From NCBI GenBank assembly GCA_013995675.1, contig VWRR01000001.1, positions 558,001 to 622,000 of the forward strand: a DNA stretch of 64,000 bases, read 5' to 3'. Shown here piece after piece: positions 27,655 to 39,635 of the stretch. The stretch's first letter is position 1, and every line of letters starts with the position of its first letter. The position numbers were made by a program, and so were the translations under genes. A model generated the notes under the pieces. That model searched no databases, had not been told where the DNA came from, and saw only the letters and a program-made list of their open reading frames with translations. Origin of the DNA: Cyanidiococcus yangmingshanensis. Taxonomy: Eukaryota > Rhodophyta > Bangiophyceae > Cyanidiales > Cyanidiaceae.

Positions 27655-30094
27655 CGTTGTGCTTGGTGTGCTGAAACCTTATGAGAATGGTAAGCTAGGA
27701 TAAACAACGAGCGTCGAGATATCGGGCGTATCTCGAGTGCAAACATCGACGCCATGTCAAGATCTGACCATCTTTGATGAACCCTGTCGACGGAAAATTG
27801 ATGATCGGGGTCATCATGGACGAGATCAAAACGTAGACATTCGTGGTCGTGCACGCGCTGTCTCGATTGGGTCCCGGGCGTTGTTGCTCCTCCGTGCGCG
27901 ATCCATGTCGAATGGATCTCGGAGGAAAAGGTCCGGGATCTCGTGGAACGTCTTGGATCGCCTGGGAAGCCCATGTCGGTCTTGACGTACATGGTTCTCC
28001 AGTCTGGTTTCGGTTTGGATGCTCGGTGCAGCTTTGAAGCCTATCTCGAAAAAAGACTCCGGCCGTTATCTCCCCGGACCTGAGCGATGGTTTGGAAAGA
28101 GGTCTCATCAGATTGATGAGCATCTCCATAGGTGAACGTTGTTTTGGTCCAGCACGTTTCCGGAAATTCGTCGATGAACATGGAACGCATGGAAACTCCC
28201 CTCTCCCAAAAAATCGCAATGGATTTCCCCGTCGGATTCGGAAACGTTCTCGAACGTCGGATGAGATACATCGAGAAGTGCATGGGCGAGAGCGCCGAAT
28301 CATCACTAGTCGCATGTTCGGAACTAGTTCCTGGAGCGGAATCGCTCAGGTTCTCCGAGAATTCGCGGATCACTTGAACTTCAACGTGGTTGCGGTTGCA
28401 GGTAACGACCGGGTTGCAGTGCTCAGATTCGTACTCCTCGAAAGACTCCTCTGCGCTTTGGTGAACACAGGCTAAATGGCCTCCTCTGGACATCGCAGCC
28501 AACGAACGCCACGTCTAGAGGAACCGGATTCGTGGACATTCTCTGGATAACGAATTGGGGCAGGATGGATAAGGGGCTCTCCACGGACGCTTTCAGCATA
28601 TCAAGGATCGCATCCTCAATGTGGTTCTGGGGCAGCTTGACGTGCGCATCAGTGCGCAAGGGTCGGTCATTCTGCACCACAGATACCGCCTCAGTGACCG
28701 AGAGAATTGCCTTGTAGGATGCGCTTGGTGTCTGGAGGGATCATCAAGACAGTTCGTGGAGAGAGGCAGCTCGGAACTAGACGTCTGAAAAGCTCCAGTG
28801 CCACATAATTATGTGGAGGGTCAGAGTCTGGCTCCGCATACCAGCCAGCGTTCAGCACTGTGGAACCATGTTTCGATTCTTTCTCGCGAGAGCCCAGTTG
28901 CCTCTGTGAAGTGATGCGAGACGCGCCACGCATCTTTCTTCGCTGCTGTAAAAGGACGGATGTAAAGGAACAAAATCAACATGTCAGATATTGTTGAAAA
29001 GGCACAGAGACAGCTACAGGTTCCACATTTCCAAGCAATTATTTGAGTTTACCGAACAGCACTTGTGCGAAGAGAGCACCTGCGCATCTCGGGTCCAGCC
29101 AGTACACTCAGACGACATTTCGTCTTCGACTCCGAAACGAAAACGGGGAAAAGAGATAATATTGCCAAATCGCGATCAATAAACTTCGCCAGATTCGCTC
29201 GCACTGATGTGGCGCTGCAACTGCATCTGCCATGCTTTGCTGTTCCGAAACAACTCGGGCACCATGTAGCGTTTCGCCTTGCGAAACTACGGCGTTCAAC
29301 ACAGACTGACTGGGAGGTAACGCAGCGCGTACAGTTGCAACCGAGGGCTCGCCCAAGATTCGGAGCATAATCGATACCGCTAGCGGTAGATGTTTTTCTT
29401 TCTGCGTCCTCGATCAAGTCACGACGACAGATACTAAAGGGCGTTCGTTGCTGCGTTGGCGCCTATCAATTCTATGGTTGCGACCTGCTACCTTGTTGCC
29501 CACGATAGGGCCCACGACGCTACGTACGGTCCCCATACAGCACCATCAATAGAAACATTTGATGGATAACAGGAAACGAAGTATCCCCGTACAACTATAC
29601 AACTCCGTCGGGCAGATCAGAACGTTCATTTCGTTGGTCTCAGCATCTGCGTGCGGGTTTATGTTAGGGGTTTCCCGCCTAAGATACCGTCGAAAAATCA
29701 TCATACGCTGCACCGAAGGGGAGACTCTTACTCGATCACGTCATCTTAAAGAAGAAAAAACACCGATGCTAGTCCGAAAAACTTGCTGCTCTGCGCTTTG
29801 CGGCACTGTCTGGTAACCCGTACGCATGGTCAGGCTCGAAGGCATCCCATCCCGAGGCAAGCGCCAGCGCGGCCGCGACCGCGATCCCGCTTCGCCATCG
29901 ATAGTCTAATTTCATCTCTAGATAGGGTACTATCCAACCTTTATGGACAATCTTACTCGCCAGGCAGCGGCGATAGCGGCGTCCGTCTTGCTGGATGCCG
30001 TCTTCGTGCGCGATCCTCTCGGTTACATCATACTTACCGCGTCTTGTGACCTACAACACCGCTTTGTCTGAGACTGGCTCGTTGAGAGAACATT
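27655..30094. other. gene-poor region
   Basis: 2.4 kb with no recognisable gene. The longest frames (206 codons minus at 27695-28315, 153 codons minus at 28041-28502, 127 codons plus at 28092-28475) overlap one another and lack domains. No tRNA, transposon end or tandem repeat was seen. It may be intergenic DNA, a non-coding RNA locus or an eroded gene. Confidence 0.5.
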
Positions 30095-30496
30095 ATGGGT
30101 CGTGTGCGCACAAAGACTGTGAAAAAGTCAGCTCGAGTGATCATCGAGAAGTACTACTCGAAACTATCCGCCAATGACTTTCACACGAACAAAAGGGTCT
30201 GCGACGAGGTCGCGATTCTGCCCTCGAAACGGATGCGAAACAAGGTGGCCGGGTTCATCACCCATCTGATGAAGCGAATTCAACGAGGCCCAGTTCGAGG
30301 TATCTCTCTCAAGCTCCAAGAGGAGGAACGCGAGCGGCGCATGGACTTTGTTCCCGACGTCAGCGCTGTGAACACGGAGAACATCGAAGTTGACCCGGAT
30401 ACGAAGGCAATGCTTCGGTCGATTGGGCTCGGCTCTCTACCTGGTGTCATTGTTGTGCAGCCAGGAGAACGTCGTCCATATCACCAGCGGAAGTAA
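30095..30496 (+). CDS. RPS17: 40S ribosomal protein eS17
   Basis: Cytosolic small-subunit protein, complete at 133 residues, the usual size. It begins [20 protein letters not shown] and contains [53 protein letters not shown] and FVPDVSAV, all conserved eS17 blocks. There is no intron. Intergenic DNA on both sides is longer than average for the window. Confidence 0.98.
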   Translation: MGRVRTKTVKKSARVIIEKYYSKLSANDFHTNKRVCDEVAILPSKRMRNKVAGFITHLMKRIQRGPVRGISLKLQEEERERRMDFVPDVSAVNTENIEVDPDTKAMLRSIGLGSLPGVIVVQPGERRPYHQRK

Positions 30497-31136
30497 TGGA
30501 CTTTTTGCGTTCCTCGCTTTGCCACATTCGTTCCAAATTTTACTTTTGTCTTGAGCAGTTTGACGAGCTTCCATCGCGCAACCTACATCATGGAAGCAGG
30601 CCTTAGAACTCACGTCTGAGAAAGGGCGAAATCGATCGCGACCGAACGTAAACAGGCTCCTCTGGCCCCGATCACTCTCTATTCCTTGTGACTCTCGGAC
30701 TCGTATTTCCGCAACGCCCGCTAGGTCGATACAGCGCCCACATCCGCGTGCAAGAACATGCCCGCTGGCATCAACACTACTCCAGGCGAGTGCTCCATCC
30801 TACCAGAGACGCCTGAGGCCAACATGATATTCAGGACAGGGATCTGCGGTTGGCGCGCAACCAGACCGATCCGGTCGTATCTGCCGCACAACCCGAGACG
30901 ACAGCGATAGGAGGCGCCTCCTCGACGCTCAGGGCGAGGGCCAGCGCGCACGGCACGTCGGGACATGGCCTCGTGGCTGGGTAGGCGACCTGACTCCTGT
31001 AGAACGAAAACACGACCTCATTTCAGCCGAGAAACTGTGGTGTTCTTGTTGAGAGGGTTTCACAGCACGCAGAGCTGACTATCTGTAAAGTGCTGCAGCC
31101 GTTGCCGCCGTTCATAGGGTTTCCAGATCGCTGCCG
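30497..31136. other. intergenic, no gene recognised
   Basis: About 640 bases between two plus-strand genes. Short minus frames only. Confidence 0.5.
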
Positions 31137-33159
31137 GTGTCGAGACTGATGTCTGTGACTGCCTCCAAAAACGAGCTGCATGCAGTTCACAGTGAAGCGG
31201 AGAGTACCGATACCGGATATGAACGCGACGAAGAACAGGTTTTGAATCAGCGCAGCAGTGGTGACGTTGATGACGACGACAACTGGACGGATGTTCAGGA
31301 CGCGGTTACGCCCGAGATATCTCGAGCGTATTCGGCACCAGAGCCGCTCGACGAGAGCTCGTCCCCGAGCCTGCTCGATGAAACTGACCGATGGGTGAAT
31401 CGCTTTCCTTCAAACGCGGGTCTTGAAAGCAGGCGTCTCGTTGATGACGGTGCAGTGCGAAAGTCGGGACGCTCGACGTCGATTCGGCAGCGACTTCGTT
31501 CGAACTCGCTTCTGAAGACGATTCGGGCACGAATGGACGACAGCTGGCCTGGGGATTGGACCAGTCGTTTTGGACGCACGTTCGACGATCCCGCGGATCA
31601 AGTGCGTCCCTATTGGCCGCGGATCAGAGGCCACAGCAGCTTTCGACGACGAATGTTGGCTCGTTCGCCCTCGATGTTGCTTCAAAATCTGAATCGGGGT
31701 CGTGAACTTATCGCTCGTAAGTCAGTCGAGGCGGCCTCGGAGGCTGCAGAGTTCATTTCGTCACCAACACTGCTTTTCCGACCAGCAAAGATGGCCTTCG
31801 CGTTGACGTTCCCTTTGATGTTGCCGTTGCTCATCATTCCATGGCGAGTGCTTTTGTTCCTGGTTGTTTTCTACACACTCTGGTATCTGGTGGTGGCGGC
31901 GATTTTCGCGTCCGAGGTAACGATGCGTCCGCCAGTGGTACCGTTTAGGTCAAGACGGACAGCTGCCAATGGTCGAGATTCCGTCGTACTGGCGTGGTGT
32001 GTGCCACGATCCCAAGAGAGACCTCCAGCTGGAGTACATTTCGGTTGCATTCGAGACATTCCGCCCTGCGGGCGTCAAATTGCGCGGCTGGTACATTCCC
32101 GCGAGTAACGACGCGGCGGGTTCGGAGTCGTCAACCGTGCAATCGTCAGCTGCGCTGGAGACTCGCATGCAACTGGAGACCCGGCTGGAACCCGGTGCAT
32201 ATTCATCGGCTCCTGTGTCTGGGGGCAGACGAGTTCCGAAAACCTGTGTGGTTTGTGTCCACGGAGCAGGTCGAGATCGGCGAACGTTTCTCCGGCACGC
32301 AGCGGCGTTACATCGCCACCATTACGACTTGTTGTTGTTCGATTTAAGTGAACACGGTCTAAGTGATGGTTCCGGTAGAGGAACCACGTTCGGAGTCCGC
32401 GAAAAGTACGATGTACTCGCTGCAGTGGCCTACGCCCGCCAAGAGCTCCATGCAGAGCACATCATTCTGCTGGGAACCTCAGCCGGTGCGTCCTCGTGCT
32501 TGCTCGCAGCTGCCGAATGGAATCGCTTGAACCCGCACCTTCAACAACGCATCGCTGGATCGACAAAGGGCGGGCAACCAACAACTTCGTCGGGAAACGC
32601 GCCATCCTTCCCAGTTCGATGCATCATAGCAGAGAACCCGCTGGCACGCCCCGAGGAATTGTTCTTATTTCATCTGGAGCGTCTCTCGTTGAACTATTTA
32701 CCCAAGGACTCTTATCATTTGGCTCGGCGAACCCTCTTCTGGCTGGTCAGTCGGGTGCTCTTGTTCCGTCTGGCCTGGCTCGATATAGAGCCGGCCGGGA
32801 AGCCATCGTCTCGTTGGCGTCAAATCCTGGCCTTTATTGGCACCCTGAGCCGTGTACTCATGGGACGCACTCGCTGTGGTGCTGTCGACGTTGTCCCCGA
32901 GATTCACTGCCCGCTCTTTGTGATGCATGGCACAGGCGACGAAATTGTTCCTGTCGATCATGGCATGCGGATTTTTGCGGCAGCCAATGAACCGCGTCAA
33001 TTATGGCTCGCTCCCGATGCAGCACACTGTGCTCTGTATGATCAGTACCAAGTGGAATGGGAATCAAGGGTCGTAGAGTTTATCGAACATAGTCTCGACA
33101 GAGGAGAGCGCGCTGAGGCGAACGCGTCGTCCCCGAATGTCCATACAGATGCGATTTGA
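31137..33159 (+). CDS. membrane-anchored alpha/beta hydrolase, one frame break
   Basis: Serine hydrolase of unknown substrate. The first about 215 residues are acidic, then Ser/Arg-rich and cytosolic-looking. A hydrophobic hairpin (about 218-260: ALTFPLMLPLLIIPWRVLLF, VVFYTLWYLVVAAIF) anchors it in a membrane. The hydrolase follows: oxyanion region VCVHGAGRDRRTFLRH, LFDLSEHGLSDGSG, nucleophile elbow LLGTSAGASS, Asp in MHGTGDEIVPVDHG and His in DAAHCALYDQY, so the Ser-Asp-His triad is complete. After VVPF one base must be dropped from TTT (31944-31946) to enter the hydrolase frame. An alternative is two separate genes, but the first frame has no natural end near the anchor. Confidence 0.8.
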
Positions 33160-33690
33160 GTCCTGAAAACCACTGGCCGTGAAGACTGGCCGTTGTCTAT
33201 GGGCCAGCCTAGGTCGTCGCTGCATACAAGCATGAGTCCGGCATCGGACGTGACGACCTAAAGAGTGGCTTGAAGGAAGCCCAGCGAATCGCCAAAGACC
33301 CATGAATAGAGCGATTTGCAGCGCTGTCCAACACTGCCGCGTTCGACCACATGTGCAGTTATCTGCCAGAGAGCTCGCGATGATTCGTCCAAATGCGAGG
33401 GAGCCGTAGCCCGTCCTTGGCCTTGTCGTTGCCGCTTGCACGAACAGCGATCTCGTCCAGTCAAGCAATCAAGGTCAGTAGAATCGCTAGACAAACGCAA
33501 GCAACGTTCAAGGCGAGATCCATCCCTGTTCTGAAAGTACACCAGGATACGTTCAATCGTGTTCCATTGGTAACATTTCCCTTGACCTTTTCGAGCAGCT
33601 GCAGTGCTCTTATCTCGATGAACTGAATAAGCGGATGCTCACGAATCTTTGGTCGGAGCTCGGGGTTCGCTACGACGCGTCCGCTGTTAT
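33160..33690. other. intergenic, no gene recognised
   Basis: About 530 bases between convergent genes. Confidence 0.5.
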
Positions 33691-34110
33691 TCAGTAAAAA
33701 CAACAGTTACAGTCAAAGGGACACGATCCTGAGAGTTCCAAACCTGCCGGTTGATCGGCAGCCAGCTCGTCCAAGCTGTACACGCGATACCCTTCTTCCG
33801 TTTGATGGCGTTGCTGGAGTGTCCCTGTTATCGGTCGCAGTTTTCGATGTTTTTCCTCCTGTTTATGCCTTGAGCTTGTTTTCCATGCATTTCCTCGGGG
33901 ATTTGTGTCGCCATCTATCCTTGGTTTGGCAACCAAACCTGCAGGACGCTGTTTCTGATTCTTGGGCCTCCTCACTGCATCCTCGTTCGTTTTGGGACTT
34001 GCAGTATGGTGGGCGCCCTGCCGAGCTCGTTCGAATAGTTCATCCAGTTCCTGACGATCTTTCGATAGAAGCGAATTGGACGCAGATCGATCGCTGGATT
34101 TCATCCCCAA
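33691..34110 (-). CDS. DUF1764 family protein
   Basis: A small eukaryote-wide protein of unknown role. It has 139 residues and is highly basic: KDRQELDELFERARQ near the N-terminus, a Lys/Arg-rich disordered middle, then the family hallmark C-terminus EEGYRVYSLDELAAD and SCPFDCNCCFY. Relatives typically read TEEGLPIYTEEEL and CPFDCDCCF. The Cys cluster at the very end is the only strongly conserved part and may bind metal (inference). Start at MGM or MKS. Confidence 0.82.
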   Translation of the reverse strand: MGMKSSDRSASNSLLSKDRQELDELFERARQGAHHTASPKTNEDAVRRPKNQKQRPAGLVAKPRIDGDTNPRGNAWKTSSRHKQEEKHRKLRPITGTLQQRHQTEEGYRVYSLDELAADQPAGLELSGSCPFDCNCCFY

Positions 34111-34538
34111 GATGAGTAAACTGTAAACTCAGTTTCGCGTGTGGACAAGCCATCCAAGCTCGGCGTCTGCGCATAGCGCGTCGTCTCGACAAAGGTGTTG
34201 TTCCTGTCGCGCCGCTGAGGACGGTCCGAGCCCATGCCTGGATGAAAACACTGCATATGTTCTTTTCCGGATGATTCATTGTGTGGCTTGGAGGTGCCCT
34301 GGGTAACTGAGCAGCGAGCACGCCTCCTGGTCGGCTTCATCGCACGACACTGTCGTCGAGCACCGGAAATAACACCAGTGAATCCACAGAGCACTGGAAC
34401 GTGAATGCGAAAGGCCACTTCAGGCCCGAAAAGATGGCTGGCCATGGCTTTTTTCGATGACGCTCCCACAAGCGTAGCACAAACTTATTCGGAATCGTGA
34501 AGGAATATCGCTCATTTACCTGTCGAGTGGACTCCAGC
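34111..34538. other. intergenic, no gene recognised
   Basis: About 430 bases between two minus-strand genes. Confidence 0.5.
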
Positions 34539-35420
34539 TTAGCGCTTTTCATAGACTAACAGAAACTTGTCTCCTTGCATTCGGGAAACACGTTGGCCTT
34601 CGTCCGTCCAGTCTCGCACCGCAGCTGCATAGAGGTCATTTGCAAAGAACTGCAATGATAAAGGGTCCGCCTCTTGGCCGATGCTCGGCCCCTCTGTCAT
34701 TCGAGGATTGAAGCGACTTTTTCCGTGACGCTCTACAAGGCGGCATTTGCACTCAAACAACGGACACTCCTCCAGTCGATCGTACATCCATTCATACAAT
34801 GCTTCAACGTCAGTCGATGCGTAGAGTCGCCCACCTCGACGAAGCAGGTATCCATAGAGTGGCAGAAGCATACGGGATACGATCCGCTGCCGGTGCTTTT
34901 TTCGTTTGAAATGCGGGTCCGGATACGCGAATATCAGCACATCCAGACTAGCGCGATCAATGTAGTTCCATAGATATCGCTGTGCGTTTGTATGGAGAAA
35001 AGCAACGCGCTCATAAGCCCTGGACAGCGCTCGTTGCTGCAGCAACTTCTCCTGCGCGAGACGCCAGACTGCAGTGCGAATCTCCATACCGAGCAAACAG
35101 TGGTTGGTTGGTACCCGTGTCGCCAGATAAAACAACAGCCCTCCGTAGCCACTTCCCACGTCAACAATTCGAACCTGAGGATGAGCTATTTTCGGATAGA
35201 GCTCTGTCCAAGGTACCCAAGGCGGACCCAGCGGGACACGAAAGCCACCGATCGCCAACGGGTTTCGATGTGCTCGCGAGACGTACCCAGAGCGCTTGCT
35301 CGTGACGTAAGATACGTTCTCCGCCTCCTCTGAAACAGTCGACCTATTCTGAATATCTTCACCTGAATGATCGGGGATCATTGGGCGGGTTCGATTCTTT
35401 GAAAGCCCAACTCGCGACAA
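34539..35420 (-). CDS. tRNA (guanine-N7)-methyltransferase (METTL1/Trm8/TrmB)
   Basis: Places m7G46 in tRNA variable loops; the eukaryotic form works with WDR4/Trm82. It has 293 residues. SAM-binding motif I: VRIVDVGSGYGGLLFYLA. Then LGMEIRTAVWRLA, LHTNAQRYL and the family signature AYPDPHFKRKKHRQRIV, which contains the catalytic PDP and substrate-binding Lys/His. The C-terminus has the SRFNPRMTEG patch. The wording PDPHFKRKKHR is eukaryote-type. Complete in one frame. Confidence 0.92.
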   Translation of the reverse strand: MSRVGLSKNRTRPMIPDHSGEDIQNRSTVSEEAENVSYVTSKRSGYVSRAHRNPLAIGGFRVPLGPPWVPWTELYPKIAHPQVRIVDVGSGYGGLLFYLATRVPTNHCLLGMEIRTAVWRLAQEKLLQQRALSRAYERVAFLHTNAQRYLWNYIDRASLDVLIFAYPDPHFKRKKHRQRIVSRMLLPLYGYLLRRGGRLYASTDVEALYEWMYDRLEECPLFECKCRLVERHGKSRFNPRMTEGPSIGQEADPLSLQFFANDLYAAAVRDWTDEGQRVSRMQGDKFLLVYEKR

Positions 35421-35573
35421 CCAACATCATCAGGCAATGATCGCGTCGAATCCAGCCGAGCGCTTCTCAAAACGCGCCTCCGTGCTCTCTCAGCAGGTGT
35501 GGAGGCCTCGCTCAAAGTCGCTCCTGAGCCTCCAGTCGAGCCCTGAAATGGTTTGAAAAGGTTGCTGTATGTG

Positions 35574-37116
35574 ATGGAGTTGCAGCGGCACCTTAGTGTT
35601 CCGAGTAATGAGGCAAGTGCCAACCAGAACGGAGATCACGTGGTTCCGAACTTGTCTGCAGACTCGGCTGAGCAGCTGCCCGTCGGAGCCAGTGTTGTCG
35701 TGAGTGCTGCCGAGACGGCAGCGCCTCGTCGAGTCGGAAGGCGACGTTCTGAGCGGGCGAGTGCTCGAGTGCTGGGGGCGCTCCCTCAAGCGGCACAAGT
35801 TCCGGTGTCGGAACGAAAGCCGAAACGACGAGAAAGCAGCGTGACCCAGAGCACCCCAGTTGTCGCGTTTCGAACCGCAGAGGATGAGCTGTTGCATAAT
35901 CCTGAAGTAGTCGCGCTTGTGAGTGAGTTCGCTCGATACGGGCGTCCACGCTGGTTCACTCCCGAGCGCAGCACTCCTCGAGGGATGCCGCTCCTGCCTC
36001 GCGGGGAGATACCGATCGCCGAGTTGCTTGAGCTGTTGACGGGTTCCTCCGCCTCTTTCGGACGGGTGTTATCCGATCAGGATCGTTGGAGCTTCTGCGC
36101 TCACAGATTTTTGTCCGTCTGGCGTACTTGAACTCCTCAAGTCCCGTACCGACACCATGTACGCGAACCCAATTGAGCGAGGCATTGCACTCGTGCAGAC
36201 GAATCGAGAAACGCGAGCTTTTCTTCAGTACCTCATCTCAATGCTGGTGACTCCGTATACGGATCATCCGTTCGCCACGGTGAGCAAATGGCTCGAGCTC
36301 GTATGTGATTACTTGGCTTTGAATGCCGATGAACTGCTTCTCATGACCATCTACCTGGCTCGCTACATCGCCTTGAATGCCAAGTATCCGCCGAGGTCCC
36401 ATTCCGGAACCGACGTGAAGTCGCTGATAGAGTCGCTATCGGGACCTCCTCCAGAGGCCATGTCATCAGCCCGAGAACAACCAATGTCATTCGGATTGGG
36501 CCCGGACGACTTTCAACGACCTCTCTTTCGACCAATAGACCCGTTTACTGGCAAGCTCATGCGAGCCTGTAACGAGCCGCGCGCACAGCAGTGGGAGCAA
36601 GTCCTTGCTGTTGCTGCGTATACGGCAGTTTTCTCCCTAGAGGAATTTCCTCGAAGGACAGAGTTGGAGATTCGTGATCTTTTGGGTGGAGTGCGATGGA
36701 GCATGAAGGCAGCGCAACTGCTCGTTTACGATGCCCTGGAATGGCGTCTACTCGTCTTTGAACCAGAGTATATAGCGGTGCGGGATCTGGTTCTGCAGGC
36801 TGCAATCAACGGTGAGCAGAGCACGTCTCAGTTACTGACTGATATTATCACAGTGGTGCGCACGGAACGGATCCGAGCGGATCGAGAGCGTCAGGTATTT
36901 ATGCGCTCTGCCGGAGTCATCATGGACACCTGGAGCGAGAGCTCTGTGACAAGCCCTTCCATGCTTCAGACCGAGCTGACGTTGCCAGACGAGAGTGAGA
37001 AACTCAGCGAGCTGCGTAGGTCGCTACTGGCAAATATGGGGACGCCCAGCGATGAACCTGCACGAGGCGACATCCAAATCGAGCCAATATCTCTGTCCCC
37101 TGCCATGGAGGAGTAG
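35574..37116 (+). CDS. cyclin-like protein, probably one gene with one frame break
   Basis: Two adjacent frames likely form one protein of about 510 residues. The first (from MELQRHLSV) is a basic, disordered N-terminus ending in an ordered stretch (FARYGRPRWFTPE, EIPIAELLELLTG). Removing one T from the TTTTT run (36108-36112) joins it to GVLELLKSRTDTMYAN and a helical domain. That domain reads like a cyclin box: AFLQYLISMLVTPYTDHPF, LLLMTIYLARYIAL, WEQVLAVAAYTAVFSLEEF, LLVYDALEWRLLVFEPEY. The pattern resembles PHO80/PCL-type cyclins, but no unique motif proves it. If the break is real, the second part could start on its own at MYANPIERG (36157). Confidence 0.5.
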
Positions 37117-38391
37117 AACCTGATACCGTCGCCGCACTCACCGGATGAGTCATGCCGGTAATGCTGGTTGCTGTGAACGCCAGGAAGAAGGATAAGGAGC
37201 CTCCATATCTGACGGAATCAGGGATGTTCACGAGGGTGAACGAACTCGCTGATGACTGCAGCAAGGTCGAGGCAGCAGTGATCAACACCGTGGGTTGTAT
37301 CGAGCGCGACCTGATCGCTAGGACAAGAACCATTTGAAGGAGCTTGGCTTGGATCCATTCATTCCGTGTAATCGACCACTTTATGGACTGGTTCCCATTT
37401 TCTGGAAGCATGATGAATGTCGACTCGATCGCATGATACGGCATTTCGGTCGACCAAGTGATAGCGTTCAGAGGATCATTCTTGCATTTATATCGAATTC
37501 AGTCCGCGTCTCATCGATGCACCACAGCGCGTGAAGACGCCAGACGGGCCCAAGCCATAAAGCTCAGATCGAAAAGAAACGTGTTCCCAAGACGCCGGCG
37601 TTTTTCTCCAGAGACGTACTCAAGATGAGCAGGGCACGATTCAAGATCTGGGTAGGTAGAGCATGGTCCTCTGGTTTGAAAGACCAGGAAAACGGTTCAA
37701 CGTCAACTGTCTAAAATCGGGTCCCGGATGCAGAGGGCGTAACATTGTCACTGCACTCATAGAACCCAGACGGTCGTCTTGAAACACGAAGGAAAGCACT
37801 CGATACCAGTGCAGCGTTCCAGCGAAACTCCGCCACGTCATATGAAATGAAGGAATGCTTCTTATCGATTGCCGTATTTAGACAACACGATGAGAGAGAG
37901 AACGATCAGCTCAGGTACCTTTGAGCGAGATTCGCATTCCGAGAAAGCAGTAGCGAGCGCGTATCGCTCTCTGGTTCACGCACAGCACTGTCCATTGCAA
38001 GTGCCCTTTCTTGGAGAAGGCATCATCTTGAAGTAGGGTCGGTACACCGGGCATTGGTCAGGTTGCCTGTCGAAGCGATCGAGTTGATTACAGAGCCCAC
38101 TTTTCGCAGCGATCTATAGGATTGCTCCCGCCCAGTATATGGACGCGGCCGAAAGCACCACAATGGGTAGACGAACAGGTTGCCCCAACAATACTTTCCT
38201 GGAAACGTAGAACTAGACCACACTTGAGTGACGAGCTGTTTCGGTCCATGACCAGACGGAGATATGTGGAAGACACTCCGTCGCGAGACGTCATGGTCGC
38301 CTTGCCAGTTCTTCCCGAAACGCTCACATGCTAGCGACCTGGCACGGACATACCTCACTTTCGGTTCGGAATCGCGTACGTAAAGCCAGAA
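37117..38391. other. intergenic, no gene recognised
   Basis: About 1.3 kb between convergent genes. Short frames only (up to 111 codons), no domain, no tRNA. Confidence 0.5.
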
Positions 38392-39342
38392 TCAAAAAAT
38401 CCATAGTTTTACGCTACCACAATCGAATTGGCATAGAGCTCGTGGAATTAAAACTGCGTGGGATAGACTGGAGCCTCGCTCGGGAGCGCGGACTCGAAGC
38501 CACCAGCTGACGCTTCCCAGCTCAGCAGCAGCCGCATCCGCAGGCATAGCTGCAGCAGCAGCAGTCCAATCCGTAGGATCAACCGCATAGGTACCCATGG
38601 TCATCATGTCTCCAAAGTTGCCACCCGAGAAGACATCCCCTGGACCGGAGACAGCTGCAGCAGCCGCCACAGTTGCCGCTGCCTCTGCTTCTCGTGCGGC
38701 AGCCGCTGCTTCCTCTTCCTTCTTCACTTCCTCGATGTCGCGATAGAAGAACAGATCGACCATAACGTCCCAGTCGCCATGCGCTGGGATTTCCCCTCGC
38801 AAGCGTAGTACCTGGCGACACAGCAAATACCACATCAGCGCAATGCTCGCCCGCGACTTGTTGTTGCAGGGAATCGCCACGTCCACGAGCTGCAGTGGCG
38901 AGTCAGTGTCACAAAACGCTATGGTGGGAATGTTCGCGTAGGCGGCCTCTCGCACCGGTTGGGCGTCCACTCGCGGGTCCGTCACGATCAGCAAGCGCGG
39001 CTCCGTAAAACGTCTCTCCAACTGATTCGTTAGTTGGCCGGGAGTCCAGCGACCAGCACATGCTGTTGCTCCGGTATATTGTGCGAACTTGAGCACGGCT
39101 CGCTGGCCATAGGGACGCGCCGACACTGCCACAACATCTGCAGGAGTGTCGATCGCTGCGATGACGCGCGCAGCTAACTGCAACTTCTCCCAGGTCTTCG
39201 ATAGATCGAAAACATGCACGCCATCCGCTCGCCGTTTGTATACATACGGCGCCATCAAACAATCACAGTTTTTCGTGCCCAAGTGCGTGTTACACGCCAG
39301 CATTTTGGCAATGTCCTCCTGTCGTGAAGTTAGCGTCGCCAT
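38392..39342 (-). CDS. RPSA: 40S ribosomal protein SA (uS2)
   Basis: Cytosolic small-subunit protein. The start at [17 protein letters not shown] is the natural one. Conserved blocks: [90 protein letters not shown] and [15 protein letters not shown]. An Ala/Glu-rich tail follows, longer than usual, including [12 protein letters not shown]. The last about 37 residues ([11 protein letters not shown] onward) do not resemble an RPSA end. Dropping one G from a GGG run (38516-38518) would give a shorter tail, so the C-terminus is uncertain. Confidence 0.95.
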   Translation of the reverse strand: MATLTSRQEDIAKMLACNTHLGTKNCDCLMAPYVYKRRADGVHVFDLSKTWEKLQLAARVIAAIDTPADVVAVSARPYGQRAVLKFAQYTGATACAGRWTPGQLTNQLERRFTEPRLLIVTDPRVDAQPVREAAYANIPTIAFCDTDSPLQLVDVAIPCNNKSRASIALMWYLLCRQVLRLRGEIPAHGDWDVMVDLFFYRDIEEVKKEEEAAAAAREAEAAATVAAAAAVSGPGDVFSGGNFGDMMTMGTYAVDPTDWTAAAAAMPADAAAAELGSVSWWLRVRAPERGSSLSHAVLIPRALCQFDCGSVKLWIF

Positions 39343-39635
39343 CGTTTCCGTCGCGCAGTACAGCTCGCTCTCCACAACCGTCACTGATCTATCTCCCAAA
39401 AACAGCAAACACTTGGCGTTTCCCTACTGATAAACGCCTTGCTACCTTGAGTGTAACGGCAGTCTGATCAGCGCCTAGACACGGTGTCAACGAATACGAC
39501 GCGGAGCAACTTGGTCGTCAAGGTATGCAGCTAGTAGTCGAAAGGGGTGTGCAACGCCGTAAGCGGCGCGACGCCGAGAAATTTGAGACGAGATGGACAT
39601 GCAGGGTCACGTGACATCTTGGTTTTCTCTCCGCC
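39343..39635. other. divergent promoter, uS2 / glycosyltransferase
   Basis: About 290 bases between two outward-facing genes. Nothing specific recognised. Confidence 0.4.

Noticed and set aside
35380-35410. B-box-like GGTTCGATTC
   Set aside because: It lies in the coding start of the METTL1 gene and no cloverleaf forms around it.
36157-37116. Cyclin-like part as an independent gene
   Set aside because: Possible, but the frame before MYANPIERG reads on naturally from the upstream frame after one base is dropped, so a single gene is preferred.
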